The notes beneath the pieces are model-generated. The model searched no databases. It saw nothing but the letters and a program-made list of their open reading frames with translations, and was not told the DNA's origin. Positions 1 to 8,253 of a DNA stretch of 64,000 bases are shown piece after piece. The position numbers and the translations under genes are program-made. Numbering within the stretch: position 1 is the first letter of the stretch; each line of letters opens with the position of its first letter. The stretch spans positions 248,001 through 312,000 of the forward strand of contig NZ_UUPU01000109.1 of the NCBI RefSeq assembly GCF_900591205.1. The letters run 5' to 3'. Source of the stretch: Pseudomonas viridiflava (GTDB taxonomy: Bacteria > Pseudomonadota > Gammaproteobacteria > Pseudomonadales > Pseudomonadaceae).

Positions 1-1070
1 CCGCCCGCAAAGGCACCGACGTTGTGCTGTACGGCTTCGGTCGTATCGGCCGCCTGCTGGCGCGCATCCTGATCGAGAAAACCGGTGGCGGCGACGGCCT
101 GCGCCTGCGTGCCATCGTGGTGCGCAAAGGCGCCGAAAACGACCTGACCAAGCGCGCCAGCCTGCTGCGTCGCGATTCGGTACACGGCCCGTTCAACGGC
201 ACCATCGTCATCGACGAAGAAAACAACACCATCACCGCCAACGGTAACCTGATCCAGGTGATCTACGCGAAGAACCCGGCCGAGGTGGATTACACCCAGT
301 ACGGCATCAAGGACGCTCTGCTGGTGGACAACACCGGTGTATGGCGTGATGCCGAAGGTCTGGGCCAGCATCTGGCCTGCCCGGGTGTCGACCGCGTTGT
401 GTTGACCGCGCCAGGCAAGGGCAAGCTGAAGAACATCGTTCACGGCATCAACCACGGCGAAATCACGGCTGACGACAAGATCGTGTCCGCCGCGTCCTGC
501 ACCACCAACGCCATCGTGCCGGTGCTGAAGGCTGTGAATGACAAGTTCGGCATCGTTAACGGCCACGTTGAAACCGTTCACTCGTACACCAACGACCAGA
601 ACCTGATCGACAACTTCCACAAGGGCGATCGCCGTGGCCGCAGCGCCGCGTTGAACATGGTGATCACCGAGACCGGTGCTGCCACCGCTGCTGCCAAGGC
701 CCTGCCTGAGCTGGCCGGCAAGCTGACCGGCAACGCGATCCGCGTGCCGACGCCGAACGTGTCGATGGCCATTCTCAACCTGAACCTTGAGAACGCCGCC
801 ACCCGTGAAGAGATGAACGAGTACCTGCGCTACATGGCGCTGCACTCCGATCTGCACAAGCAAATCGACTTCGTTAACTCGCAGGAAGTGGTGTCCACCG
901 ACTTCGTGGGCTCGCGCCACGCCGGTGTAGTGGATGCCGAGGCAACCATTAGCCAGGACAACCGCGTTGTGCTGTACGTGTGGTACGACAACGAGTTCGG
1001 TTACAGCTGCCAGGTGGTTCGCGTGATGGAAGACATGGCCGGGGTCAACCCGCCTGCGTTCCCGCGCTAA
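1..1070 (+). CDS. gap: Glyceraldehyde-3-phosphate dehydrogenase, long form (5' truncated)
   Basis: The reading frame is open from the first base (codons in phase with position 3), so the N-terminus lies outside the window. The visible part holds the end of the Rossmann NAD(P) motif (YGFGRIGR), the catalytic cysteine motif SAASCTTNAIVPV near position 495, and the C-terminal WYDNEFGYSCQ signature, so it is a glyceraldehyde-3-phosphate dehydrogenase. Pseudomonas carries a long form of roughly 480-490 residues with an N-terminal extension, and the remnant before the Rossmann motif fits that form. It interconverts glyceraldehyde 3-phosphate and 1,3-bisphosphoglycerate in the cytosol. The gene ends in a strong terminator and is transcribed alone here. 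The cofactor preference (NAD or NADP) cannot be read from this sequence. Confidence 0.93.
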   Translation, partial: ARKGTDVVLYGFGRIGRLLARILIEKTGGGDGLRLRAIVVRKGAENDLTKRASLLRRDSVHGPFNGTIVIDEENNTITANGNLIQVIYAKNPAEVDYTQYGIKDALLVDNTGVWRDAEGLGQHLACPGVDRVVLTAPGKGKLKNIVHGINHGEITADDKIVSAASCTTNAIVPVLKAVNDKFGIVNGHVETVHSYTNDQNLIDNFHKGDRRGRSAALNMVITETGAATAAAKALPELAGKLTGNAIRVPTPNVSMAILNLNLENAATREEMNEYLRYMALHSDLHKQIDFVNSQEVVSTDFVGSRHAGVVDAEATISQDNRVVLYVWYDNEFGYSCQVVRVMEDMAGVNPPAFPR

Positions 1071-1086
1071 GCGTTTGCGGTAAATG

Positions 1087-1116
1087 AAAAAGCCCCGACT
1101 GGTTCGGGGCTTTTTT
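1087..1116 (+). terminator. Rho-independent terminator of the GAPDH gene
   Basis: An AGCCCCGA / TTCGGGGCT stem with a four-base loop is followed by a run of T residues, starting 17 bases after the GAPDH stop codon. Confidence 0.9.
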
Positions 1117-1141
1117 GTGCCTGGGTTTTGTGGTGGTAGGG

Positions 1142-1227
1142 AGGCCCCATCGCAGGCAAGCCAGCTCCCACATTTGAATGTGTTCGCTAATCAAAATGTG
1201 GGAGCTGGCTTGCCTGCGATGGGGCCA
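1142..1227. repeat. REP palindrome pair (REPIN-like)
   Basis: Two inverted copies of a REP unit with core TGTGGGAGCTGGCTTGCCTG (+ strand at about 1197-1216, its complement at about 1152-1171) are separated by about 20 bases. The arms match for over 30 bases. It fills the gap between the GAPDH terminator and the convergent chalcone-isomerase-like gene, ending next to that gene's stop codon. The same unit recurs across the window. Confidence 0.9.
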
Positions 1228-1761
1228 TCAGTCCAAAAGCTTGCCGCGCAGGCTGTCGGACAACCCCTTGGGCGCCAACCATATTCCCAGGTAGGCACGC
1301 GCCAGTTCATCATTCTGACTGCTGAACACCACCTGCCCATTGATCTCCAGGTTCAAGCCGCGGCCGGGGCTAAAGTCCAGGGCATAACGATCGCCGCTGC
1401 GGATACTGCGAAAGCTGGCGTGCAGCTTATCTATCTCGGGCTTCAGGCGGGCGCCGGTTTGCTGGCGTTCCAGCGTGGCGGTGGCGGCCTTGATCACATC
1501 ATTGCGGTCGATGTCGCGAAAGTAATACAGCACCAGACGCAGCGCTTTGCGCTGATCCCAGGCTTGTTTGGCGCTCAGCTCCTGAGGGGCATACAGCGCG
1601 GCCGCGTACACATCTGCCCAAAGATAGGTGAGCACGGCCTGGTTTTTCAGGGCCAGTGCCTGGGACTGTGCCGGGAAGTCCGCCTGCCTGAGCCGATCCG
1701 CTTCATTGGCTTGCGCCGTGAGCGACAACATCAGCAATAAACCGATAAACATATGCCGCAT
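1228..1761 (-). CDS. Chalcone isomerase-like periplasmic protein
   Basis: The 177-residue product starts with a signal peptide (hydrophobic FIGLLLMLSLT, cleavage after AQA near residue 18). The body resembles the bacterial chalcone isomerase-like family (Chalcone_3 type): an early V-x-x-Y-LWADVYAAALY segment, a central LVLYYFRDIDRNDVIKA segment and a late GLNLEINGQ segment. Bacterial members have the fold but no shown isomerase activity, so no reaction is assigned. The gene converges on the GAPDH gene and is divergent from sthA, with about 260 bases between the starts. Recognition is by pattern, so the family call is good but the function is unknown. Confidence 0.75.
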   Translation of the reverse strand: MRHMFIGLLLMLSLTAQANEADRLRQADFPAQSQALALKNQAVLTYLWADVYAAALYAPQELSAKQAWDQRKALRLVLYYFRDIDRNDVIKAATATLERQQTGARLKPEIDKLHASFRSIRSGDRYALDFSPGRGLNLEINGQVVFSSQNDELARAYLGIWLAPKGLSDSLRGKLLD

Positions 1762-2022
1762 AATGGCTCGTCCTGAAAAGGGTGCGTGTCTACAGGTTAA
1801 TTGAATTTCCGGTAGTGGTAGGGTTTAGCGATAATCTGCGTCGTGTAGTAAAGGCAAGACTGGCCTACGACGCGACCAAGGGTTAATGTGCGCGGCGTTG
1901 AGCCTTATATAGACTGTGCCCCGGTTCACACACTTGAGCCGAATTGTCCTTCATGACCGCTGGCCGCGGCATGATTTAGCCAGGCGTTCAACCGTGCGCC
2001 TGGCCTGTTCTGAGGAGTACGC

Positions 2023-3417
2023 ATGGCTGTCTACAACTACGACGTGGTGGTACTGGGTTCCGGCCCGGCTGGAGAAGGTGCGGCGATGAACGCCGCTAAG
2101 GCAGGGCGCAAGGTGGCGATGGTCGATAGCCGTCGCCAGGTCGGCGGTAACTGCACCCACCTGGGCACCATCCCGTCCAAGGCCTTGCGTCACTCGGTGC
2201 GCCAGATCATGCAGTTCAACACCAACCCGATGTTCCGGGCCATTGGTGAGCCGCGCTGGTTTTCGTTCCCGGACGTGCTGAAAAGCGCCGAGAAGGTGAT
2301 CTCCAAGCAAGTGGCGTCGCGCACCGGTTACTACGCCCGTAACCGTGTCGACCTGTTCTTCGGCACCGGCAGCTTCGCCGACGAGCAAACCATCGAAGTG
2401 GTCTGCCCCAACGGCGTGGTCGAGAAGCTGGTGGCCAAGCACATCATCATCGCCACCGGTTCGCGCCCGTATCGCCCGGCGGATATAGATTTCCACCACC
2501 CGCGTATCTACGATAGCGACACCATCCTGAGCCTGGGCCACACCCCGCGCAAACTGATCATCTATGGCGCCGGCGTGATCGGCTGTGAATACGCCTCGAT
2601 CTTCAGCGGCCTGGGTGTGCTGGTGGAGCTGGTGGATAACCGCGACCAGTTGCTGAGCTTCCTCGACTCGGAAATTTCCCAGGCGTTGAGCTACCACTTC
2701 AGCAACAACAACATCACCGTGCGCCACAACGAAGAGTATGAGCGGGTCGAGGGCTTGGACAACGGTGTGATCCTGCACCTCAAGTCCGGCAAGAAGATCA
2801 AGGCCGACGCCTTGCTGTGGTGCAACGGTCGTACTGGCAACACCGACAAGCTGGGCATGGAAAACATCGGGGTCAAGGTCAACAGCCGTGGCCAGATCGA
2901 AGTGGACGAGAACTACCGCACCTGCGTGACGAATATCTACGGCGCCGGTGACGTGATCGGCTGGCCAAGCCTGGCGAGTGCCGCGCATGACCAGGGCCGT
3001 TCGGCGGCTGGCAGCATTATCGACAATGGCAGCTGGCGTTATGTGAACGACGTGCCAACCGGGATCTACACGATTCCCGAGATCAGCTCGATCGGCAAGA
3101 ACGAACACGAGCTGACCAAGGCCAAGGTGCCTTACGAAGTGGGCAAGGCGTTCTTCAAGAGCATGGCGCGTGCGCAGATCGCCGGTGAGCCGCAAGGCAT
3201 GCTGAAGATTCTGTTCCACCGCGAGACCCTGGAAGTCCTCGGCGTGCATTGCTTCGGCTACCAGGCGTCGGAAATCGTACACATCGGCCAGGCCATCATG
3301 AGCCAGCCGGGTGAGCTCAATACGCTGAAGTACTTCGTCAACACCACGTTCAACTACCCGACCATGGCTGAAGCCTATCGGGTAGCGGCCTACGACGGCC
3401 TCAACCGGCTTTTTTGA
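2023..3417 (+). CDS. sthA: Soluble pyridine nucleotide transhydrogenase
   Basis: This 464-residue flavoprotein transfers hydride between NADPH and NAD+ in the cytosol, mainly to reoxidise excess NADPH. The N-terminal FAD motif VVLGSGPAGEGAA is followed by GGNCTHLGTIPSKALRH. In that motif only one cysteine of the usual disulfide-reductase pair remains (the second is Thr), the diagnostic difference between SthA and lipoamide or glutathione reductases. A second Rossmann motif (IIYGAGVIGCEYASIF) lies near residue 185 and an FAD-binding GAGDVIG near residue 307. The length matches the family (about 464-466). The start has an upstream GAGGAG (TTCTGAGGAGTACGCATG). It is monocistronic and convergent with the diesterase gene. 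Confidence 0.97.
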   Translation: MAVYNYDVVVLGSGPAGEGAAMNAAKAGRKVAMVDSRRQVGGNCTHLGTIPSKALRHSVRQIMQFNTNPMFRAIGEPRWFSFPDVLKSAEKVISKQVASRTGYYARNRVDLFFGTGSFADEQTIEVVCPNGVVEKLVAKHIIIATGSRPYRPADIDFHHPRIYDSDTILSLGHTPRKLIIYGAGVIGCEYASIFSGLGVLVELVDNRDQLLSFLDSEISQALSYHFSNNNITVRHNEEYERVEGLDNGVILHLKSGKKIKADALLWCNGRTGNTDKLGMENIGVKVNSRGQIEVDENYRTCVTNIYGAGDVIGWPSLASAAHDQGRSAAGSIIDNGSWRYVNDVPTGIYTIPEISSIGKNEHELTKAKVPYEVGKAFFKSMARAQIAGEPQGMLKILFHRETLEVLGVHCFGYQASEIVHIGQAIMSQPGELNTLKYFVNTTFNYPTMAEAYRVAAYDGLNRLF

Positions 3418-3459
3418 GCGGCTCCGGCCGGTGGCCTGAGCCGGCCGGGGAGACCGATT

Positions 3460-4182
3460 TCAGTAATTCTCGAGGGTGGCAGTGGCCAAACCGGGAAAGT
3501 CTGTAATCAGGCTATCTACGCCGAAGTCGGCGAGCCTGCGCATCAGCGCAGGTTCGTTGACTGTCCACACGGACACGTGCAAACCCTGGCGCTGGGCTTT
3601 TTCCAGACGTTCAGGGGTGCACAACGTCCAGTTCAACGCCAAGTACTCACAGCCATAGTTCTGCGCGACCTTCAACGGATCGAGCCAGGCGTATTCGGCG
3701 ACCAGGCCGCGTGACAGGTCCGGGGTGAGTTCCACGGCGGCTTTCAATACTTCCCGCGAGCTTGAGGTCACGGTGACCTTGTCCATCAGGCCGTGACGCA
3801 CAGCCATCTCACGAATCGCCAATACGGTCGTCGCAGCGCGGGTGCGCGAAGCGCTTTTGACTTCGAGCTGCCAGTGATCGAAGTCGCATTGCTCAAACAA
3901 TTCCTCCAACCGCGGGATAGGGCAGGGCTTGACCCAGCCCGGCCCGCCTTTGCGCGCATCCATCTGCACCAGGTCCGCCGCCGAATACTCGACCACTTTG
4001 CCTCGCCGGTCGGTGGTGCGTTTCAGGGTCGGGTCGTGGATGACCATCAACTCGCCGTCCATGGACAGGTGCAAGTCCAGTTCGCAGCGGCGTACACCGT
4101 GCTTGAGGCACTCCTGGAAGCTGGTCAGGGTGTTTTCCGGTGCTTCGCCTTTTGCACCGCGGTGGCCGTAAATCAGGGTCAC
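3460..4182 (-). CDS. Glycerophosphodiester phosphodiesterase
   Basis: This 240-residue enzyme of the GDPD TIM-barrel family hydrolyses glycerophosphodiesters to glycerol 3-phosphate and an alcohol. The family signature HRGAKGEAPENT is at residues 7-18, with ELDLHLS and HDPTLKRTTDR carrying the metal ligands and catalytic histidine. The C-terminal WTVNEPALMRRLADFGVDSLITDFP is typical. There is no signal peptide, so it is probably cytosolic, like UgpQ rather than periplasmic GlpQ. It lies 44 bases upstream of the divergently unrelated PilZ gene on the same strand (PilZ stop at 4227 is downstream of the PilZ start), so the two could be co-transcribed from the PilZ side. Confidence 0.92.
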   Translation of the reverse strand: MTLIYGHRGAKGEAPENTLTSFQECLKHGVRRCELDLHLSMDGELMVIHDPTLKRTTDRRGKVVEYSAADLVQMDARKGGPGWVKPCPIPRLEELFEQCDFDHWQLEVKSASRTRAATTVLAIREMAVRHGLMDKVTVTSSSREVLKAAVELTPDLSRGLVAEYAWLDPLKVAQNYGCEYLALNWTLCTPERLEKAQRQGLHVSVWTVNEPALMRRLADFGVDSLITDFPGLATATLENY

Positions 4183-4226
4183 AGTTGCTCCTTTGCGCCA
4201 GGCTGGCTGGCGTAGTCAATACGAAT

Positions 4227-4805
4227 TCAGATGTCGTCGCTTTGTTCTCGCGCCAGGCGGCGTTCCTGGGCTTGTTTCTGCAGGATATAGCGCGCCAGCA
4301 GTTGGCGTTGGGCATCGGTCATGGATTCGAATTCCGTGCCCACGTCAAACCCATTGCCCTTGGCATCGCAATGGGTGACCCGCGCCCGCAGCAGCAGGCC
4401 GAGCGCCTGGGGCATCAGCACCAGCTTGACCGCCAGGTGTGCGCCGGTTGGCAGGGGCGTGGCATGCTGGAAGTCGATGCCGCCTTCGGAAATGATCACC
4501 GGCTGCGGAGCGCCGACCTCATCCAGCAGGCCGCGAGCCATGATCTGGCTCAGTAGGTCCAGGCGTTTGTTCTGCACGCGCAGGAAGGCGGCGAGGGTGC
4601 GATCCTTCTCGCTGAGCTGGCGCAGCAGGTGCTGGGCTTCGAATTCACTCAGGTGCAGTTCACTGAGCAGATTGAACAGCGGGGAATCATCCAGCAACAC
4701 TTCCTTGCTCGCCGCTTCGGGGGCAGACAGGCTTTTGATTTGAAGTGCGATCATGTCGTCGATACGGTAGTATTCGCGGCGCTCTTCTTCATCTAATGTC
4801 GACAT
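4227..4805 (-). CDS. PilZ domain protein with a degenerate second c-di-GMP motif
   Basis: The 192-residue product has an N-terminal RREYYRIDD segment, where R10-x3-R14 matches the RxxxR half of the c-di-GMP signature. A helical middle region is followed by a C-terminal beta-rich part (DFQHATPLPTGAHLAVKLVLMP, then RVTHCDAKGNGFDVGTEF). The usual D/N-x-S-x-x-G element reads DAKGNG here, so c-di-GMP binding is uncertain. By gene order (next to GDPD and lolC) it corresponds to the PilZ gene at PA2989 of P. aeruginosa. It is divergent from lolC with about 95 bases between the starts. Confidence 0.72.
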   Translation of the reverse strand: MSTLDEEERREYYRIDDMIALQIKSLSAPEAASKEVLLDDSPLFNLLSELHLSEFEAQHLLRQLSEKDRTLAAFLRVQNKRLDLLSQIMARGLLDEVGAPQPVIISEGGIDFQHATPLPTGAHLAVKLVLMPQALGLLLRARVTHCDAKGNGFDVGTEFESMTDAQRQLLARYILQKQAQERRLAREQSDDI

Positions 4806-4899
4806 GGCGAACCCCAGGTAACGGTAATGGTCTGAGTGTAAAGCTGCTTACCAGACCCCGCCACCGGGACGTCTTCTTTTCCTCCGAACAAGCCCCGAC

Positions 4900-6150
4900 A
4901 TGTTCAGACCTCTCTTCGTATTTATCGGCACGCGTTATACCCGTGCAAAGCGTCGCAATCATTTTGTGTCGTTCATTTCCTTGACCTCGATGATCGGGCT
5001 CGCCTTGGGCGTGGTCGTGATGATCGTGGTGCTGTCGGTGATGAACGGCTTCGATCATGAGATGCGCACCCGCGTGCTGGGCATGGTGCCCCACGCGACC
5101 ATCGAGGGCGATGCGCCCATCAGCGACTGGCAAAGCCTGGCCGCCAAGGTCAAGCAGAACCCCAAAGTGGTGGCCGTTGCGCCATTTACCCAGATGCAGG
5201 GGTTGCTGACCAACGACGGCAAGGTGCAGAAAATCCTGCTCAATGCCATCGACCCGGCTCAGGAACGCAACGTCTCGATCATCGACAAGTTCATGCTGCA
5301 GGGCAAACTTGACGACCTGGCGCCCGGCAGCTTCGGCATCGTGATTGGCGACAAGGCCGCGGCCAAGCTCGGCGTGGGTATCGGCGACAAGCTGACCTTC
5401 GTCGCCCCGGAAGTCACCGTGACCCCGGCCGGCATGTTCCCGCGCATGAAGCGCTTTACCGTGGTCGGTACTTTCCACGTTGGCGCTGGCGAGATCGACG
5501 GCTACCTGGGCCTGACCAACCTCACCGACCTGGCGCGCCTGCATCGCTGGCAGCCGGACCAGGTGCAGGGCCTGCGCCTGAAGTTCAACGACCTGTTCGA
5601 TGCCCCGCGTGGCGCCTGGGAAATCGCCCAGCACCTGGGTGAAAGCCAGTACTACGCCCGCGACTGGACCCGTACCCACGGCAACCTGTACCAGGCCATC
5701 CGCATGGAAAAAGCCATGATCGGCCTGCTGTTGCTGCTGATCGTCGCCGTGGCTGCGTTCAATATCATCTCCACGCTGGTGATGGTGGTGAATGACAAGA
5801 AGGGCGATATCGCCATCCTGCGTACCTTGGGCGCCACGCCGGGGCAGATCATGGCGATCTTCATGGTGCAAGGCACCGTGATCGGCGTAGTCGGCACCTT
5901 GATCGGCACCGCCGTCGGTATTCTGGCCGCGTTGAACGTCAGCGCTGCGATTGCCGCGCTGGAAAAAATCCTCGGCCACAAGTTCCTCAACGCTGACGTC
6001 TACTTCATCGACTACTTGCCGTCCCAGGTTCAGGCCCAGGACGTGTTGATGGTGGGCGGCGCCGCGTTGGTCCTGAGCTTCCTTGCCACCCTGTATCCAG
6101 CCTGGCGCGCGGCACGTACCCAGCCAGCACAGGCCTTACGTTATGAGTGA
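4900..6150 (+). CDS. lolC: Lipoprotein-releasing ABC transporter permease LolC
   Basis: This 416-residue inner-membrane subunit of the LolCDE complex extracts outer-membrane lipoproteins and hands them to LolA. It has one N-terminal membrane helix (SLTSMIGLALGVVVMIVVLSV), a long periplasmic MacB-type domain (residues about 50-265), and three C-terminal helices with the coupling motif DIAILRTLGATPGQIMAIF. The product is clearly paralogous to the permease at 6901. The stop codon overlaps the possible first lolD start by eight bases. The lolC name follows position in the operon, since the two permeases are hard to tell apart by sequence alone. Confidence 0.92.
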   Translation: MFRPLFVFIGTRYTRAKRRNHFVSFISLTSMIGLALGVVVMIVVLSVMNGFDHEMRTRVLGMVPHATIEGDAPISDWQSLAAKVKQNPKVVAVAPFTQMQGLLTNDGKVQKILLNAIDPAQERNVSIIDKFMLQGKLDDLAPGSFGIVIGDKAAAKLGVGIGDKLTFVAPEVTVTPAGMFPRMKRFTVVGTFHVGAGEIDGYLGLTNLTDLARLHRWQPDQVQGLRLKFNDLFDAPRGAWEIAQHLGESQYYARDWTRTHGNLYQAIRMEKAMIGLLLLLIVAVAAFNIISTLVMVVNDKKGDIAILRTLGATPGQIMAIFMVQGTVIGVVGTLIGTAVGILAALNVSAAIAALEKILGHKFLNADVYFIDYLPSQVQAQDVLMVGGAALVLSFLATLYPAWRAARTQPAQALRYE

Positions 6151-6157
6151 ATCGGGC

Positions 6158-6841
6158 ATGAGTGAAAAAGCAATCCTGAGCTGCCGCAACCTGGGTAAAT
6201 CCTACGAGGAAGGCCCTGAATCGGTGGTGGTGCTGTCCAACCTGCAGCTGGAGCTGCACCCCGGCGAGCGCGTGGCGATCGTCGGCAGTTCCGGTTCCGG
6301 CAAAAGTACCTTGCTGAACCTGTTGGGCGGCCTTGATACGCCGTCCCAGGGCAGCGTCTGGCTGGCCGGGGAAGAGTTGTCGGCCCTCGGTGAAAAAGCC
6401 CGTGGCCAACTGCGCAACCGGTCGTTGGGCTTTGTGTACCAGTTCCACCACCTGTTGCCGGAATTCACCGCCCTGGAAAACGTGTGCATGCCGCTGTTGA
6501 TCGGCAAGACCGCGATCCCGGAGGCCCGCCAACGTGCCAAAGCGCTGCTGGAGCGTGTCGGCCTCGGCCACCGCCTGGAGCACAAACCGGCCGAACTGTC
6601 CGGCGGTGAGCGCCAGCGTGTGGCTATCGCCCGTGCTCTGGTGAACAACCCGGGCCTGGTGATGCTCGATGAGCCCACCGGCAACCTCGACTCCCACACC
6701 GCCCAGGGCATCAAGGACTTGATGCTGGAGCTGAGCACCCAGATGCGCACCGCGTTCCTGGTGGTCACCCATGACATGAGCATGGCCCGCCAGATGGACC
6801 GTGTGCTGCACCTGCAGGAAGGTCATCTGGTCGCCATCTGA
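6158..6841 (+). CDS. lolD: Lipoprotein-releasing ABC transporter ATPase LolD
   Basis: The 227-residue ATPase powers LolCDE lipoprotein release. Walker A is GSSGSGKST, the signature is LSGGERQR, Walker B is LVMLDEPTGN, and the switch histidine is in VVTHDM. The start at 6158 (MSEKAIL) gives the 227-residue length I recall for Pseudomonas LolD. The ATG at 6143 (MSESGMSEK), inside the lolC stop, is an in-frame alternative and would add five residues. Close coupling to lolC supports an operon. Confidence 0.95.
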   Translation: MSEKAILSCRNLGKSYEEGPESVVVLSNLQLELHPGERVAIVGSSGSGKSTLLNLLGGLDTPSQGSVWLAGEELSALGEKARGQLRNRSLGFVYQFHHLLPEFTALENVCMPLLIGKTAIPEARQRAKALLERVGLGHRLEHKPAELSGGERQRVAIARALVNNPGLVMLDEPTGNLDSHTAQGIKDLMLELSTQMRTAFLVVTHDMSMARQMDRVLHLQEGHLVAI

Positions 6842-6849
6842 CCCGTTTC

Positions 6850-6878
6850 AAGCCCGGCGCCTGGCGTTCGGGCTTTTT
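6850..6878 (+). terminator. Terminator-like hairpin between lolD and lolE
   Basis: AAGCCCG and CGGGCTT form a 7-bp stem around a 12-base loop, followed by five T residues, in the 59-base gap between lolD and lolE. It may reduce read-through into lolE. Confidence 0.55.
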
Positions 6879-6900
6879 CATTTTTCAACGGTGCCCGCGA

Positions 6901-8145
6901 ATGTTCAGACCGTTATCAATTTTTATCGGCACGCGCTATACCCGCGCCAAGCGCCGCAACCGTTTTGTCTCGTTTATCTCGATGACCTCGATGATCGGCC
7001 TCGCCCTGGGCGTGTTGGCGATGATCGTGGTGCTGTCGGTGATGAACGGCTTCCAGCGCGAAATGAGTTCACGCATCCTCGGCATGGTGCCCCACGCGAC
7101 TATCGTCGGCGTAAAGCCGATTGATGATTGGCAGCCGGTGGCCGCCGCCGCGATGAAGAACCCGGAAGTCACCGCCGCCGTACCCTTCACACAGATGGAC
7201 GGCATGTTCTCTTACAAGGGCGCCATGCAGCCGATCGAGATCAGCGGCGTTGACCCGGCCCAGGAAGGCAAGGTGTCGATCGTGGCCCAGCACATCGTGC
7301 AGGGCAAACTCGAAGACCTGAAGCCCGGCGAGTTCGGCGTGGTGGTGGGTGAAATTACCGCCCGGCGTTTCCGCCTGAGCGTGGGTGACAAGCTGACCCT
7401 GATCGTGCCGGAAATCAGCAGCGCACCGGGCGGTATCACCCCGCGCATGCAGCGCTTGAACGTGGTGGGGATTTTCAAGGTCGGCGCCGAGCTGGATGGC
7501 TCAATGGCCCTGATCCATATGGCCGACGCGGCAGAAATCCAGCACTGGCAGCCGAACCAGGTGCAAAGCGTGCGCCTGGCGGTGAAGGATTTGTACGCGG
7601 CGCCCAAAGTCTCTGCGGATATCGCTGCCAGCCTCGGCGCGGCCTACAAGCCGGATGACTGGACTCACACCCAGGGCAGCCTGTTCAGCGCGATGAAAAT
7701 GGAAAAGACCATGATCGGCCTGTTGTTGCTGATGATCGTCGCGGTGGCTGCGTTCAACATCATCGCCACCCTGATCATGGTGGTGAACGACAAGGGCGCG
7801 GACATCGCTATCCTGCGTACCATCGGCGCCACGCCTCGGCAGATCATGGCGATCTTCATGGTGCAGGGCACCGTGATCGGCATTGTCGGCACCCTGATCG
7901 GTGGCGTGCTGGGGGTGATTGCCGCGCTGAACGTGAGTGAGCTGGTGGGCTGGCTGGAGCGGGTGACCGGGCAGCATATCTTCAGTTCGGATGTGTACTT
8001 CGTCAGCAACCTGCCTTCGGAGCTGCAAAGCGGGGATGTGGTGTTGATCTGCACGGCCGGTTTTGTGCTGAGCTTTCTGGCGACGATTTACCCGGCGTAT
8101 CGTGCGGCGAAGATTGAACCGGCGCATGCACTGAGATACTCGTAA
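6901..8145 (+). CDS. lolE: Lipoprotein-releasing ABC transporter permease LolE
   Basis: The 414-residue second permease of LolCDE has the same plan as LolC: N-terminal helix, periplasmic domain, three C-terminal helices and coupling motif DIAILRTIGATPRQIMAIF. The first 45 residues are nearly identical to LolC (FIGTRYTRAKRRN), as expected for a duplicated pair. The periplasmic domain has diverged more (for example a shorter FKVGAELDGS loop against FHVGAGEIDGY in LolC). It lies 59 bases after lolD beyond a terminator-like hairpin, and a REP pair follows its stop. Confidence 0.92.
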   Translation: MFRPLSIFIGTRYTRAKRRNRFVSFISMTSMIGLALGVLAMIVVLSVMNGFQREMSSRILGMVPHATIVGVKPIDDWQPVAAAAMKNPEVTAAVPFTQMDGMFSYKGAMQPIEISGVDPAQEGKVSIVAQHIVQGKLEDLKPGEFGVVVGEITARRFRLSVGDKLTLIVPEISSAPGGITPRMQRLNVVGIFKVGAELDGSMALIHMADAAEIQHWQPNQVQSVRLAVKDLYAAPKVSADIAASLGAAYKPDDWTHTQGSLFSAMKMEKTMIGLLLLMIVAVAAFNIIATLIMVVNDKGADIAILRTIGATPRQIMAIFMVQGTVIGIVGTLIGGVLGVIAALNVSELVGWLERVTGQHIFSSDVYFVSNLPSELQSGDVVLICTAGFVLSFLATIYPAYRAAKIEPAHALRYS

Positions 8146-8156
8146 TATTCAAGATA

Positions 8157-8237
8157 GCCATCGCAGGCAAGCCAGCTCCCACATTTTTAAGGTGTTCAGC
8201 CATCAAAACTGTGGGAGCCGGGCTTGCCCGCGATGAG
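8157..8237. repeat. REP palindrome pair
   Basis: Inverted REP arms (GCCATCGCAGGCAAGCCAGC near 8157 and GTGGGAGCCGGGCTTGCCCG near 8211) are separated by about 20 bases between the convergent lolE and copS genes. Confidence 0.88.
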
Positions 8238-8253
8238 GTCGGCCCAGCTTGCA

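Noticed and set aside
1142..1227. Large hairpins at gene ends as terminators
   Set aside because: They match REP units repeated across the window and lack T-runs, so they are listed as repeats.
1951..3282. Long minus-strand open frame over sthA
   Set aside because: His/Val/Gln-rich translation is the usual antisense shadow of a GC-rich gene; the sense frame is clearly sthA.
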